64,000 nucleotides of DNA from Planctomycetota bacterium (GTDB lineage Bacteria; Planctomycetota; Phycisphaerae; Phycisphaerales; UBA1924). The stretch is from positions 1-64,000 of the forward strand of contig JANRJM010000012.1 in the NCBI GenBank assembly GCA_033763975.1, written 5' to 3'. Each line of letters opens with the position of its first letter. Within the stretch, counting starts at the first letter, position 1. The translations under genes were made by a program, and so were the position numbers. The notes under the pieces were generated by a model. That model made no database searches and was not told where the DNA came from. It was given only the letters and a program-made list of their open reading frames with translations. Below, piece by piece: positions 17,444 through 28,256 of the stretch.

Positions 17444-18717
17444 GGGGTGGCGCCCGGGCGGAGGGTGCGGCCGATGCGAGGCCACGCGATCAGCATCGGG
17501 ACGAGCGCGAGCATGGTGAGGATGGAGCCGGCGAGGAAGGGAGCGCCGGGGAAGTAGACCGGGGCGGTGTCGGCGGTGAAGGAGCGGAACGCGGCGCTGC
17601 CGACGAGCGGGCCGATGACGCCGGCGATGCTCTGGAGCCCGCTGAGCGAGCCGTGGAGGAGGCCCTGCTCGTTGGGCGGGACGCTGCGGCTCATGATGCC
17701 CTGGGCCGCGGGGCTGGCGAGCCCCCCGAGCGAGCCGGCGATGATGGTCGCGTAGATCATCCACGACTGCGTGGCGAACGCGTACCCGCCGAAGGCGAAG
17801 ACGCTGATGACCAGGCCCCCGATGAGGCAGGCGCGTTCGCCCAGGCGCGGGATGATCCGGCGCGAGAAGAGGCCCTGCACGAGCGCGGAGGTGACGCCGA
17901 CGGTGAAGAGCGACCAGCCGACGTCGCGCGCGGACCAGTCGAAGCGCACGTCCATGGAGAGGACCCAGGTGGCGTGCAGGCCGAACTGCGCGATGGCGAC
18001 GAGGAAGAACCCGGCGCCGATGGTGAATACGAGGCGGTGTCGCCGGACCCAGAGGAACGCGCCCAGCGGGTTGGCCTTGCGCCAGGAGAACGGGCGCCGG
18101 TTCTCGGGGCTGAGCGACTCGGGGAGCACGAAGCACCCGTAGAGCCAGTTCAGCAGCGTGAGGATGCCGGCGGCGATGAAGGGGAAGTGCAGGTCGCCCG
18201 GACCGACGAAGGGGAATGTGATCTCGGGGTCGCCGAGCACGCCCCCGAGGAGGGGCCCCAGGATGAAGCCCAGCCCGAAGGCCGCGCCGATGAGCCCAAA
18301 GCCGGCGGCACGCTTCTCGGGCGGGGTGACGTCGGCGATGTAGGCGCTGCAGGCGCTGACGTTGGCGCCCGAGATGCCGTTGAGCGCGCGGGTGATGAAG
18401 AGGATGGTGAGGTTGGGCGCCAAGGCGGCGACGATGTAATCAACCCCCGAGCCGAAGAGCGAGATGAGGATGACCGGGCGCCGGCCGAAGCGGTCGGAGA
18501 GCGACCCGAGGATCGGGGCGAAGAGGAACTGCATGGCGGCGTAGGTGGCGGCGAGGGCCCCCACCGCGAGCGAGGCCTCGCTCTGCGCCCCGTCGGGCGG
18601 AAGTCCCATCACGCGCTCGACGAGCTTGGGCGCGACCGGGATGATCAGGCCGATGCCAAGCACGTCGAGCAGCAGGGTGATGAAGACAAAGACGAGGCTG
18701 GGCGCCCGGCGCGTCAT
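17440..18717 (-). CDS. MFS transporter, TetA/drug-efflux type
   Basis: This 425-residue, 12-helix major facilitator has the class signature LLDVLGIGLIIPVAP in helix 1 and motif A GSLSDRFGRRPV in the loop after helix 2. These place it in the DHA1/TetA-like proton antiporters. The cargo is not predictable. It lies 39 bp downstream of an S41 peptidase gene and overlaps the OpgC-like acyltransferase by 4 bp, so the three are probably one transcript. Confidence 0.9.
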   Translation of the reverse strand: MTRRAPSLVFVFITLLLDVLGIGLIIPVAPKLVERVMGLPPDGAQSEASLAVGALAATYAAMQFLFAPILGSLSDRFGRRPVILISLFGSGVDYIVAALAPNLTILFITRALNGISGANVSACSAYIADVTPPEKRAAGFGLIGAAFGLGFILGPLLGGVLGDPEITFPFVGPGDLHFPFIAAGILTLLNWLYGCFVLPESLSPENRRPFSWRKANPLGAFLWVRRHRLVFTIGAGFFLVAIAQFGLHATWVLSMDVRFDWSARDVGWSLFTVGVTSALVQGLFSRRIIPRLGERACLIGGLVISVFAFGGYAFATQSWMIYATIIAGSLGGLASPAAQGIMSRSVPPNEQGLLHGSLSGLQSIAGVIGPLVGSAAFRSFTADTAPVYFPGAPFLAGSILTMLALVPMLIAWPRIGRTLRPGATP

Positions 18718-18756
18718 GCGAGATCGAGCGTACGCCGCGGGACCGGGGAGCGATGC

Positions 18757-20088
18757 TCAGTGATCCCGCAGCCAGGCGAGCGCCGCGTCGAGCACCGGGT
18801 CGCGATCGGCCGGCGGCGGCGAAGGCCAGGGCACGGCGTGGTCGGGCTCGATGCCCCGTCCTTCGACCTCGGACCCGTCGGGCGCGAGGTCGCGCCATGA
18901 GGGAAGGTGCACGGTGACGGCGTGCCCGAGGTCGTGCGGGCGCGGGTTGCCGCTGCTGCCCCAGGTGCGGGCGCCGAAGAGCTCGCGCTGGCCGGGGCGT
19001 CGCATCATGAGGACGAACGACTCGTTGGAACTCATGCACGCGGGGCCGATGAGGATGGCGACGCGATGGCCGAACGGCGTGGCGTCGGGCGCGGGCTCGA
19101 CGGTGCGTTCGAACGGGCCGTCCCAGCCGCCCGAGGCGTCGGGGCTTCGGATAAGGCTGCGCGAGTAGACGGTCGGCCCCTCGACGAATCGGGTGGCGAA
19201 GGCGCGCGCGGCGGCCTCATCGCCCCCGGAGTTCAGGCGCACATCGACGACGAGGCCGGTGATGTCGCCCAGTGCGCGGAGGTCGGCGAGCGCCTGCGTG
19301 CTCGCGTCGGCGTTCCAGGTGTGGATCGCGATGTAGCCGATGCGCCCGTCGCGGGAGGGTGTGTCGAACACGCCGCGGGCGCCGGTGCGCGAGGGCGTGT
19401 AGTTCGGCACGATCGTCGCGAGCGTGCGGGCGTTGTAGTTGGGCGCGACGGCCCGGCGTCCGGTCGCGAGGCGCACGCCGCTGACTTCGAGCGTGAGATG
19501 CAGGTCGTTGTTTACGCGGAGGCACTCGGCGGCGGCGCGCGCGAACGCGGCGGGCGTGGGCGCGCCGGCGAGGCGCCCGCGGAACTGCTCGAAGCGGGCG
19601 GGCCAGTCGATGTCGTGCAGGTCGCGATGCGAGTATCGCTCGTCGATGAGACGGCGCAGGCGGACGAGCATGTCGGCGGCCTGCTCGGGCGCGAGCGTGG
19701 GCGGGGCCTCGCCGGCCTTGGTCGTGGCGAACGAGATGGCGTAGGGCTCGGCGGGCTCGCCGGTGACGGACTTGAAGTTGCGGGCCGCGGGGCAGTTGAC
19801 GCTCAGGACGTACGCCTTGTCGGCCTGGAGGGTGATCGGCAGGACGAAGGTCCGGGCATCGAGCCATCGCGGTGCGCCGGAGATCGTGGGGAATGTGTCG
19901 CCCCCGCCGCAGATTGATCGCCCGCCGGGTTGCATGTCCTGGTCGAAGATGATCCGGAGTTCGGTCGTTGTGGGGTCAACCCGGTCGGCGGTGTCGGGGA
20001 AGGCCTCGACGACCCGAGGCGGGGCGGCGTGCAGCGAGAGCGTGGCGGCCCACGTGCACATCAACATGCCGGCTGACACGGTGCGCAT
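18757..20088 (-). CDS. Secreted S41-family serine peptidase with Big_5-like N-terminal domain
   Basis: The 443-residue product has a signal sequence (MLMCTWAATLSLHA) followed by a bacterial Ig-like Big_5 segment (VVEAFPDTADRVDPTTTELR). After a helical region comes the S41 core: GLVVDVRLNSGGDEA and AILIGPACMSSNESFV, where the Ser of the SSNES stretch is the probable nucleophile. No PDZ domain is visible, unlike CtpA or the C-terminal processing peptidases. The ATG at 20088 is chosen because it begins the signal peptide; ATG codons at 20067 and 20061 are alternatives. It heads the run with the MFS and acyltransferase genes. Confidence 0.85.
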   Translation of the reverse strand: MRTVSAGMLMCTWAATLSLHAAPPRVVEAFPDTADRVDPTTTELRIIFDQDMQPGGRSICGGGDTFPTISGAPRWLDARTFVLPITLQADKAYVLSVNCPAARNFKSVTGEPAEPYAISFATTKAGEAPPTLAPEQAADMLVRLRRLIDERYSHRDLHDIDWPARFEQFRGRLAGAPTPAAFARAAAECLRVNNDLHLTLEVSGVRLATGRRAVAPNYNARTLATIVPNYTPSRTGARGVFDTPSRDGRIGYIAIHTWNADASTQALADLRALGDITGLVVDVRLNSGGDEAAARAFATRFVEGPTVYSRSLIRSPDASGGWDGPFERTVEPAPDATPFGHRVAILIGPACMSSNESFVLMMRRPGQRELFGARTWGSSGNPRPHDLGHAVTVHLPSWRDLAPDGSEVEGRGIEPDHAVPWPSPPPADRDPVLDAALAWLRDH

Positions 20089-20218
20089 GCGCGAGCGTAG
20101 CCCGGCACACGGGCTGCGCACGCGGCTTGCCTTGGGAGAGTCTCTGCCCTGTTGTGCAACGCGGGTGCGTCGGCGCGGTATAACGAGCATTGCTCGCGGT
20201 ATCACGTTGGGAGGTCCT

Positions 20219-20451
20219 ATGAGCGCAGCGCGATGGACACGCGGCTTGACGGAGTGGGCGAGTGTGCTGGCGCTCGCGGCCGGGGTCGCGGGGACGCCCG
20301 AACGCGCGGCCGCCTGCCTGTGGGACCGCGACACGCTGGCGCACGAGGCGCGGGCACGTCGTGCGTCTCGTTGCCGCTCGCGGCTGTCGCGACCGCGGGC
20401 GTTCTCATTGCCGTGCGTCGCATCCGTCGCGCATGGGCGGGGGCGGCATAG
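20219..20451 (+). pseudogene. Remnant of a planctomycete secreted TPR-family gene (internal deletion, frameshift)
   Basis: A good GGGAGG site precedes an ATG at 20219. The first 45 or so codons encode a signal-like stretch followed by AAACLWDRDTLAHEA. The ACLWDxDTL start is, from general knowledge, typical of a common family of secreted tetratricopeptide proteins in planctomycetes. Sense then breaks down. In another plus frame the DNA just downstream encodes a membrane-tail-like end (LPLAAVATAGVLIAVRRIRRA) that stops at 20451. This looks like a 5' end joined out of frame to a 3' end after loss of the middle. It could also be chance; no TPR sequence survives. Confidence 0.5.
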
Positions 20452-20476
20452 CCTCGGCGTGCTTCGCGCGCACGAC

Positions 20477-21355
20477 TCACGCGGACGGACGCGGCTGATC
20501 TCCCGCTCGGTGCGACGCCGGCAGCATCCACCGGAACACACGCCACTCGATGACCTCTGTGAACCCGCTCGCGCGGAGGTTGCGAAGCGAGGTCTCGGTC
20601 GTGGTGTTGATCTCGCTCGCGCACCAGGCGGCGCCGAGTTCCGCGGCCCGCGCCACTCGGGCGGCGATGAGCCCACGCTGTGCGCCGCGCCCGCGCGCAT
20701 CCGGGCGGGTGAGCGCCGAGCCGAGGTACGCCCACTTGGCGTCTGGCGTCAGCGGATCGGAGGTCTGCACGTCGGGGGTCAGCAGGCCGAGCGCGACGGG
20801 CGTGTCGGCGTCGAACGCGCCGTAGGTCTCGATGAGCCCGCCCTGCATCTGTCGCAGCGCGGTGTCGGCGCCGGTGGGCCAGTACCACGGGCGGACGTGA
20901 TCGAAGAACGCGGGGGCTTCGTCGAGGTGCACGCGCCGGATGCGCAGCGACGTCGCGGGCGCGGGCTGGGGCGCGGGCGCGGGCTCGATCGGCGCGGCGG
21001 GGCGCGCGAGCGCGATGAACCGCACGTCCGGCACGGGGACGGCCCCGGCGTCGAAGAGCGCCCGCTCGCACGCGGCATCGCACGCCCAGGGCGCGAGCCA
21101 CACGAAGATCGAGGCGAGCCCGAGTTCACGGGCGCCGGCGGCGGCCTGCGCGATCTCGGCGACGGAGATGGGGCCGGTGGGCGCGTGCCAGTAGACGCGG
21201 TTGCGCGTGCCGGAGGCGGTCTCGCCGGAATCGGTGTTGGGCTCGGCGCAGAGCCAGCCGTTGGGCAGGTCTCGCACGCCCATGGAAGGCCGGAACGCGA
21301 CCTGCCAGCGGCGTGTGCGGTCGATGTGCCGGGCGAGTTCGGGCGGGTCGATCAT
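20477..21355 (-). CDS. GNAT-family N-acetyltransferase
   Basis: This 292-residue protein has a poorly recognised N-terminal half and a GNAT-like C-terminal domain (about 145-285), with IRRVHLDEAPAFFDHVRPW, then AYLGSALTRPDARGRGAQRGL, where RGRGAQ matches the acetyl-CoA pyrophosphate loop (R/Q-x-x-G-x-G/A). It ends with the LRASGFTEVIEW strand typical of the fold. The substrate is unknown. The ATG at 21355 is preferred to an upstream in-frame ATG at 21394 because MIDPPELARHI looks like a normal start. The downstream neighbour is a gene remnant on the other strand. Confidence 0.8.
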   Translation of the reverse strand: MIDPPELARHIDRTRRWQVAFRPSMGVRDLPNGWLCAEPNTDSGETASGTRNRVYWHAPTGPISVAEIAQAAAGARELGLASIFVWLAPWACDAACERALFDAGAVPVPDVRFIALARPAAPIEPAPAPQPAPATSLRIRRVHLDEAPAFFDHVRPWYWPTGADTALRQMQGGLIETYGAFDADTPVALGLLTPDVQTSDPLTPDAKWAYLGSALTRPDARGRGAQRGLIAARVARAAELGAAWCASEINTTTETSLRNLRASGFTEVIEWRVFRWMLPASHRAGDQPRPSA

Positions 21356-21443
21356 GGCGGCAGCGTACCCGCACGAAAGCGGGGGGCCGAGCATGTTCGC
21401 CCGGCCGCCCGTGGTGTTGTCGCGTCGGACTCACACGGGTACA

Positions 21444-22964
21444 TCAGCGGGCGCTGGCCGCGGCGCCGGCCGGGGCAGCGCCCCCGGAGCGGATGGAGCG
21501 GTCGAAGAGGACGGCGAGGCGTGCGCGCTTGACGCCGTCGGGCCCGGGGGTGACCTTCGACCAGTCGACGCGTGCGGCGGCGCGGGCGACGATGTGCCCG
21601 GTGGGGAAGCGCGCGGGATCGTCGAGCATGACGTGCCCGGGGATGGCGGCGCTGATGAGGAGATCGCCGGGCTTGATGTTGTCGCGGCCGTCGTCGGTGA
21701 CGAAGACGTCGCCGTTGCCCTCGGCTAGGACGAGCACGGGGTTGGAATCCGAGCCGGGCTGGGCCTCGTCGAGCAGGCCGTTGTAGACGCCGATGACGGC
21801 GGGGTCGTTGGGGGTGGAGGTGAGCGCGACGCCGTGCAGGGTCTCGCCGTCGTCCTGCGCGTTCATGCGGAGGTTGTTGCCGGTCATGGTGAGGAGCAGG
21901 CCGCGCTCGGGGCGCCGGGTGTAGTCGGCGTCGAAGTGCCCGTAGTGCGAGCCGCTGAAGGCGTTGTACGAGACGGTGGCGCCGACGACGCTGATGGAGC
22001 CGGCGGGGGTGCCGTCGTTGCTGAAGACGACGATGGCGCCGTCGGTGCCGGTGCGGTCGAAGATGGCGGTGATGGCCGAGTCGTCGGTCACTTCGAGCCG
22101 CGCGCCGGGGTCGATGGTGCCGATGGCGAGGCGGTACGGGACGCGCAGGTACGTGTCATTCTGGAAGACGTCGAAGGACATGCCGACGTCGCCCAAAGTG
22201 CCCTCCGGATTCCAGCGCCGGAAGAGCGAGCGCCCGCCTTCGTTCGCGATCTCCACCGACGGCTGGGTCGACGAATCGAAGAACCGAACGCCCGATGCCT
22301 CGATCGACATCCGCTTCGTGTTGTTCTGCACGAGCGACCACTCGCCCGAACTGCCGTCGACGAAGTGATACGCGAGGGGAACCCCGTTCGCGGCGTAGCC
22401 GTAGAACGGCTCGCCGCCGGCGTTGGTCGAGACGTACATCCCGCCGAAGCTCGCCGTGGGTCGGTGCACGCCGAACTGCTCGGCGCTGGTGATCGAGGTG
22501 GTTCGTCCGCCGACGCCGACGAACTGTTCGTTGGAGTTCACGTAGACGCCGCGGACCTCGCGGGCGAAGTCGGCGTACGGGGCGCTGGTGAGTTCCTGGC
22601 GCGGGAAGAGGGTGGTGAGATCGGTGCAGCTGTTGTCGGGGTTGTATGGCTTGACCTGGATCTGCAGGAAGCGCTTCTGGCCGTCGGCGTTCGCGACGAA
22701 GTCGGGCAGCGTGACCTTGAACCGACCGTCGGCCACGGTAAGTCCGGCCCAGCAGACCGGGGTGCCGACGGGATTTCCGCCGAAGGGATCGTCGAAGAAC
22801 TGAAACCGCATAGTGTAGAGGCCGTTGGCCGGTTGCCCGTTTTCCTTCAGCTCACCCTGATAGGTCCAGCTTCCGTCGATGGGCTCGGCAAGGGCCGACG
22901 TGCCGCCTGCGAGCGCGGCCAAGAGGGCGATGACGCGGACAGAACGGTTCGCATATGGACGCAT
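21444..22964 (-). CDS. Secreted beta-rich fibre/autotransporter-like protein
   Basis: The 506-residue protein starts with a signal peptide (VIALLAALAGGTSALA) behind a well-placed GAAGGAG. The mature part opens with SWTYQGELKENGQPANGLYTMRF-like sequence, a start I associate with large planctomycete surface proteins. It then has repeated Gly/Asn/Thr-rich strands and a C-terminal part (GDLLISAAIPGHVML, IVARAAARVDW) resembling phage-tail-fibre or S74/G2-type chaperone regions. No catalytic Ser-Lys pair can be assigned with confidence. It is likely an exported structural or adhesive protein; the exact family is uncertain. Confidence 0.7.
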   Translation of the reverse strand: MRPYANRSVRVIALLAALAGGTSALAEPIDGSWTYQGELKENGQPANGLYTMRFQFFDDPFGGNPVGTPVCWAGLTVADGRFKVTLPDFVANADGQKRFLQIQVKPYNPDNSCTDLTTLFPRQELTSAPYADFAREVRGVYVNSNEQFVGVGGRTTSITSAEQFGVHRPTASFGGMYVSTNAGGEPFYGYAANGVPLAYHFVDGSSGEWSLVQNNTKRMSIEASGVRFFDSSTQPSVEIANEGGRSLFRRWNPEGTLGDVGMSFDVFQNDTYLRVPYRLAIGTIDPGARLEVTDDSAITAIFDRTGTDGAIVVFSNDGTPAGSISVVGATVSYNAFSGSHYGHFDADYTRRPERGLLLTMTGNNLRMNAQDDGETLHGVALTSTPNDPAVIGVYNGLLDEAQPGSDSNPVLVLAEGNGDVFVTDDGRDNIKPGDLLISAAIPGHVMLDDPARFPTGHIVARAAARVDWSKVTPGPDGVKRARLAVLFDRSIRSGGAAPAGAAASAR

Positions 22965-23132
22965 GACCGGCTCCTTCGTGAGTTCGGGGCCGACGCGGCC
23001 CGCCGATGTCAATGCGACGTCTGGCTGGGAACCTGCTAGAAATTCGGGAACGCATACCGGAACGATCGCACGCGGAATCCGCGGGGGCGGCGAGCGGAGT
23101 CCGCCCGCCCAGCCGAGGCACCCCTAGAGTCG

Positions 23133-23220
23133 TGCACGCTTCGGGGCGCGGCCGGGGACTGTCCCTGGCCGCTGAGACGTACCCGTGGAACCTGATCCGG
23201 TTCGCACCGGCGGAGGGAAA
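23133..23220 (+). promoter_or_regulatory. TPP riboswitch (THI element) of thiC
   Basis: The leader contains the conserved thi-box landmarks in order: CTGAGA (23172-23177), ACC, AACCTGATC (about 23189), CCGG..CCGG arms, and CGGAGGGAAA (23211-23220). A GC-rich 5' arm begins around 23137. The GGAGG at 23212-23216 is both the terminal conserved aptamer strand and the Shine-Dalgarno site 9 nt before the thiC ATG, so TPP binding would directly hide the ribosome site. A TAGAGT at 23125-23130 could be the -10 of its promoter. Confidence 0.92.
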
Positions 23221-23225
23221 GCACC

Positions 23226-25399
<2,174 letters not shown>

Positions 25400-25403
<4 letters not shown>

Positions 25404-26011
25404 GCGTCACGCCTTCCATGCCCATGTTACTCGGTTACCACCCGCGTCAACCTCGGGTTGTTACGGGCGACTTGTGTTTGCCGGGCGTCCGCGTGGTGTG
25501 CAGCGCCAGCAGGTGTCTCTCGGCAGAGATTCCCAAAGCGCCCGAATGGGACCTGCTCAACGAAACCGGGAGCTACCGCGATGCCGTCGCGGCGAGAGAT
25601 GCCGGCGTTCGTGCGGGAGCCCGCGATTTCGAGGTTCACTCGTACCGCCTGTACCCGGTGTTGTTCACCAAGCGCGGCCCCATTGCGCTCGCGCTGCCAT
25701 CGTCCGACGCGCCAGAAGTCGACTGCGCCACGACGCCGTGCCCGACGCGTCTGGGCCTGGACGTCGTGAGTCTCCAATCCGGCTGTTTCAAGATCGAGTT
25801 GCCCCGCGTCGATCTCCGGAGCTTCGGCTGCTCGCCACTCTCCTGCAACGGGTTCGCTGACGAGATCCCGGTCAATCCCCTCTGCCCGCTCGACGACATG
25901 GCCTTGGCGGGTTCTGCCGCGGAGCGCTTCGCGATCGAAGAGCCCGAGCCGGGGCCATACGTGATCGTGGAGATCGCGCGATGCGCCGTCAACACGGAGC
26001 ACCGCACGTGA
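25400..26011 (+). CDS. Hypothetical protein coupled to thiC
   Basis: I do not recognise this product (203 residues from the GTG at 25400; 197 from an ATG at 25418). It has no signal peptide or membrane segment and contains about ten cysteines, several in the middle ([35 protein letters not shown]). The GTG overlaps the thiC stop by 4 bp (GTGA), and its own stop overlaps the GTG of the next gene in the same way, which supports this start and three-gene coupling. Its GC3 is a little lower than that of thiC. A link to thiamine is possible only by position. Confidence 0.6.
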
Positions 26012-26493
26012 CCACGCCCGCGCACGCCCTGATCTCGATCCGCCCCGCCGGCCCGGAGGCGCCGGGGCTGTGCGAGCCCATTCTCCGATCGGTGCCGGAG
26101 TGGTTCGGCATCGAGTCGTGCACGCGTCAGTACATCGACGAGACGGCGACGTTGCCGACGTGGATCGCGTGGCGGGGCGGCGTGCCCGTCGGGTTCGTCT
26201 CGATCCGCCGGCACTTCCCCGAAGCGGCGGAGGTCTCGTGCATCGCCGCGATGAAGTCAGCACACGGCACGGGCGTGGGAACCGCGCTCATGCGCGAGAT
26301 TGAACGCGTCCTTGCGGCGGAGGGCGTGCGGGTGCTGCAGGTGAAGACCCAGGGCCCGTCGCTCCCTTGCGAGGAGTACGCGCTGACCATGCGGTTCTAC
26401 CGGTCGATCGGGTATGCGCCGCTGGAAGAACTGCACGGCGTGTGGCCAGGCGTGCCCATGCTCATCATGGTGAAGCAGATCGCGGCGTCTTAG
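26008..26493 (+). CDS. GNAT-family N-acetyltransferase, coupled third gene of the thiC run
   Basis: This protein has 161 residues from the GTG at 26008, or 170 from the ATG at 25981. It shows the GNAT order: IRPAGPEAPGLCEPIL at the start, GVPVGFVSIRRHFPEAAEVSCIAA strands, the acetyl-CoA loop HGTGVGTALMREIERVL (about 85-101), and the C-terminal MRFYRSIGYAPLEEL. The GTG start overlaps the preceding stop (GTGA), copying the arrangement at the thiC junction, so I prefer it. The substrate is unknown. Confidence 0.85.
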   Translation: MTTPAHALISIRPAGPEAPGLCEPILRSVPEWFGIESCTRQYIDETATLPTWIAWRGGVPVGFVSIRRHFPEAAEVSCIAAMKSAHGTGVGTALMREIERVLAAEGVRVLQVKTQGPSLPCEEYALTMRFYRSIGYAPLEELHGVWPGVPMLIMVKQIAAS

Positions 26494-26726
26494 GCGGCGC
26501 GACGACGGCGGCCGGACGCACCGCGCCCTCGCCGGCGCACCGGCACGTCGGTGGAGCGTGCGCGGCTTGCGAGCGGGGAGCCCGCGCTCTCGCGCACGCC
26601 GCCCCGCGTGAGGCTGAACTCCATCCGCCCCCAGCGTGGTGCGCCGGGGAGTCCCGCGCCGTGACGCCCCATGCGGGGGCCGTCGGAATCTGATCGCCCA
26701 GGGACGTACGGCTCGTTGAATGCCAT
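26490..26726 (-). CDS. Possible small Arg-rich hypothetical protein
   Basis: A 78-codon frame has codon third positions that are mostly G or C, as in neighbouring genes. The product is strongly basic, with Gly/Arg-rich sequence and a final GRRRRAA. Its stop overlaps the stop of the convergent GNAT gene by 4 bases. I see no clear ribosome site, and an upstream ATG at 26750 would add eight residues. It may be a real small basic protein or a shadow in GC-rich DNA. The rest of 26494-26918 holds no other gene I can support. Confidence 0.3.
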   Translation of the reverse strand: MAFNEPYVPGRSDSDGPRMGRHGAGLPGAPRWGRMEFSLTRGGVRESAGSPLASRARSTDVPVRRRGRGASGRRRRAA

Positions 26727-26918
26727 CGTGTTCGAAACATGCGCGCGCACATGAAGTGCTCATGAATGCCAGTTCACCGCTTTCTGATCGCAGGAATTCG
26801 TACGCTCCGGGTTAATTCCGGTTGCCACGGCGGTGTCATCACTCATACTTACACGCGGGGCGGGGGTGCGAGACATGTCGTCGCGCATGAGTACTTTCTC
26901 ACTTTGAAGGAGGGCCCC

Positions 26919-27728
26919 ATGAGAAGTTCCGTTCGTTCGATCCGCAACCTCGTTGTGTGCGCCGGAGTGTGCGGCGCGACGTCTGTCGGCTTCGCGCAGG
27001 CCGGCGGCACCATCAACGACGGCAACGTCCAGCTCACCGTCGGCGCCGCGCCGACCTCGGGCACATCGACGAGCATCCCGGCTGTCAGCTTCTCTGTGGA
27101 CGGCGGGACGACGAACCAGGTTCTGGAGAACTTCTGGTGGTTCCGCCTGTCGACGGACAACCGCGAGTTCGTGTTCAACAGCGCGGTGGACGGCGCCTCA
27201 TCGTCGTTCAGCGGCAACATCGGCCAGATGCAGCAGTTCTACGACCAGTTCCGCGCCGACATCACGTGGGAAGTCGAGTCCACTGGCGCGAACGCCGGGT
27301 TCTTCACGTCGCGCGTGACCATCACGAACACCAGCAACGACACCATCTCCATCAACCTGTTCAACTACACCGACGCGGACATCGGCGGCACGCCCGACGA
27401 CGACACCGCGATCCTGCGCTCGACGAACCTCATCTCGATCAGCGATGCGCTCCTGCGCGCCGACTACAGCGGCTCCAACGCCACCAACTTCCAGGTGGCC
27501 TCCTCCCCGTCCCTGCGCGGCGAGCTCACCGACGCCAGCGAGGACAACTTCGACAATACCGGCCTGCCCTTCGCCGCCGGCAACTTTACGGGCGGCTACC
27601 AGTGGTCGAACGTCGTGATCGATCCCGGCTTCAGCCGCTCGGCGATCATCACCTTCTCGATCCCCAGCCCGGGCAGCCTGGCGCTCGCGGGCGTGGGCCT
27701 GCTCGCGCTGAGCCGTCGCCGGCGCTGA
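26919..27728 (+). CDS. Secreted PEP-CTERM-like protein
   Basis: The 269-residue product has an N-terminal signal peptide (LVVCAGVCGATSVGFAQA) and a C-terminal sorting signal of PEP-CTERM type: IPSPGSLALAGVGLLALSRRRR-like, that is a Pro-Ser-Pro motif, a hydrophobic helix and a terminal Arg cluster (last 22 residues). Such proteins are recognised by exosortase/archaeosortase-type transpeptidases and usually end up on the surface or in the matrix. The middle is a beta-rich domain with no recognised catalytic motif. GAAGGAGG lies 6 nt before the ATG. A strong terminator follows at 27783. Confidence 0.85.
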   Translation: MRSSVRSIRNLVVCAGVCGATSVGFAQAGGTINDGNVQLTVGAAPTSGTSTSIPAVSFSVDGGTTNQVLENFWWFRLSTDNREFVFNSAVDGASSSFSGNIGQMQQFYDQFRADITWEVESTGANAGFFTSRVTITNTSNDTISINLFNYTDADIGGTPDDDTAILRSTNLISISDALLRADYSGSNATNFQVASSPSLRGELTDASEDNFDNTGLPFAAGNFTGGYQWSNVVIDPGFSRSAIITFSIPSPGSLALAGVGLLALSRRRR

Positions 27729-27782
27729 CCGCGCGCGCCCGCGCGTGCGCTGCGCTGGCGCACATCTCGCATGTTCGCATCT

Positions 27783-27819
27783 CCGACGGCCGGACCCCAT
27801 GGTCCGGCCGTCGGTGTTT
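27783..27819 (+). terminator. Strong terminator after the PEP-CTERM-like gene
   Basis: A perfect 14-bp stem (27783-27796 with 27801-27814) closes a CCAT tetraloop and is followed by TGTTTC. It lies 54 bp after the stop codon. Confidence 0.8.
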
Positions 27820-27912
27820 CATGAGGGCGTGTGAGTCACTGTTCATGCAACTGTTGTGCGATCGACTCGTGACGATTGATCACATTAATTGCACAAAGTC
27901 CCTCGCTTTTGC

Positions 27913-27941
27913 TTGGCGCGCGCGCAGGCTTCATGCAGAAT
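27913..27941 (+). promoter_or_regulatory. Candidate sigma-70-type promoter of the 28-kb RNA
   Basis: TTGGCG (27913-27918) and CAGAAT (27936-27941) are spaced by 17 bp. Just upstream lies an unusually AT-rich stretch (27840-27900) with an inverted repeat TTGTGC/GCACAA. Transcription would begin near 27948. Confidence 0.45.
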
Positions 27942-27947
27942 ACCCCG

Positions 27948-28204
27948 CGATCGGAGAAGCCCGTGTGGGCGGCCCGGTCTCTGAGCGAGCGGAGCAGATG
28001 GCCATGCGACGGGCACAGCAGCACGGACGGCGAGCGCCCGCGTGCGCGGTGAACGGTGTCCTCCCCGTCCACGGTGGGGTCTGGAGGGGCCTCTCCGTCG
28101 GACGTTCGGGACGCGCGGTGGTTGGCTGAGAGAGAACAGCCGCCGCGCACTCTGCACGGGAGCGCGGACGCCGAGATGCACGGGCGTCCGCCTCCCGTTT
28201 TTTC
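27948..28204 (+). ncRNA. Candidate structured non-coding RNA, about 257 nt
   Basis: The segment has its own promoter-like signal and ends in a terminator, yet holds no convincing gene. Internal pairings include a 5'-3' closing helix (CCCGTGTG near 27959 with TGCACGGG near 28154), and a hairpin around 28115-28148 in which GCGCGG and GGCTG pair with CAGCC and CCGCGC across AGAGAGAA. I tried to match RNase P RNA, tmRNA, SRP RNA and 6S RNA and recognise none securely. An alternative is a 43-codon ORF at 27998-28129 with GGAG 5 nt upstream. An independent transcript is likely; its nature is open. Confidence 0.4.
28165..28204 (+). terminator. Terminator with six-T run at the end of the candidate RNA
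   Basis: GCGGACGCC (28165-28173) pairs perfectly with GGCGTCCGC (28184-28192). After CTCCCG comes T6 (28199-28204). It faces the plus strand, where no protein gene ends nearby, and so argues for a transcript of its own. Confidence 0.65.
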
Positions 28205-28256
28205 ATGGTGTGTTCGGCGCGGCAACGAGGCACGCCTCGCTCGTTCGCCGCCGCGC

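Noticed and set aside
19763-21532. A long plus-strand open frame over the GNAT and S41 genes
   Set aside because: It runs opposite to two well-supported genes, is Arg/Gly-rich and shows no domain; only its start (20219) has meaning as a remnant.
27948-28204. Naming the candidate RNA as 6S, tmRNA, SRP or RNase P RNA
   Set aside because: None of their conserved sequence landmarks could be found; only promoter, helices and terminator support it.
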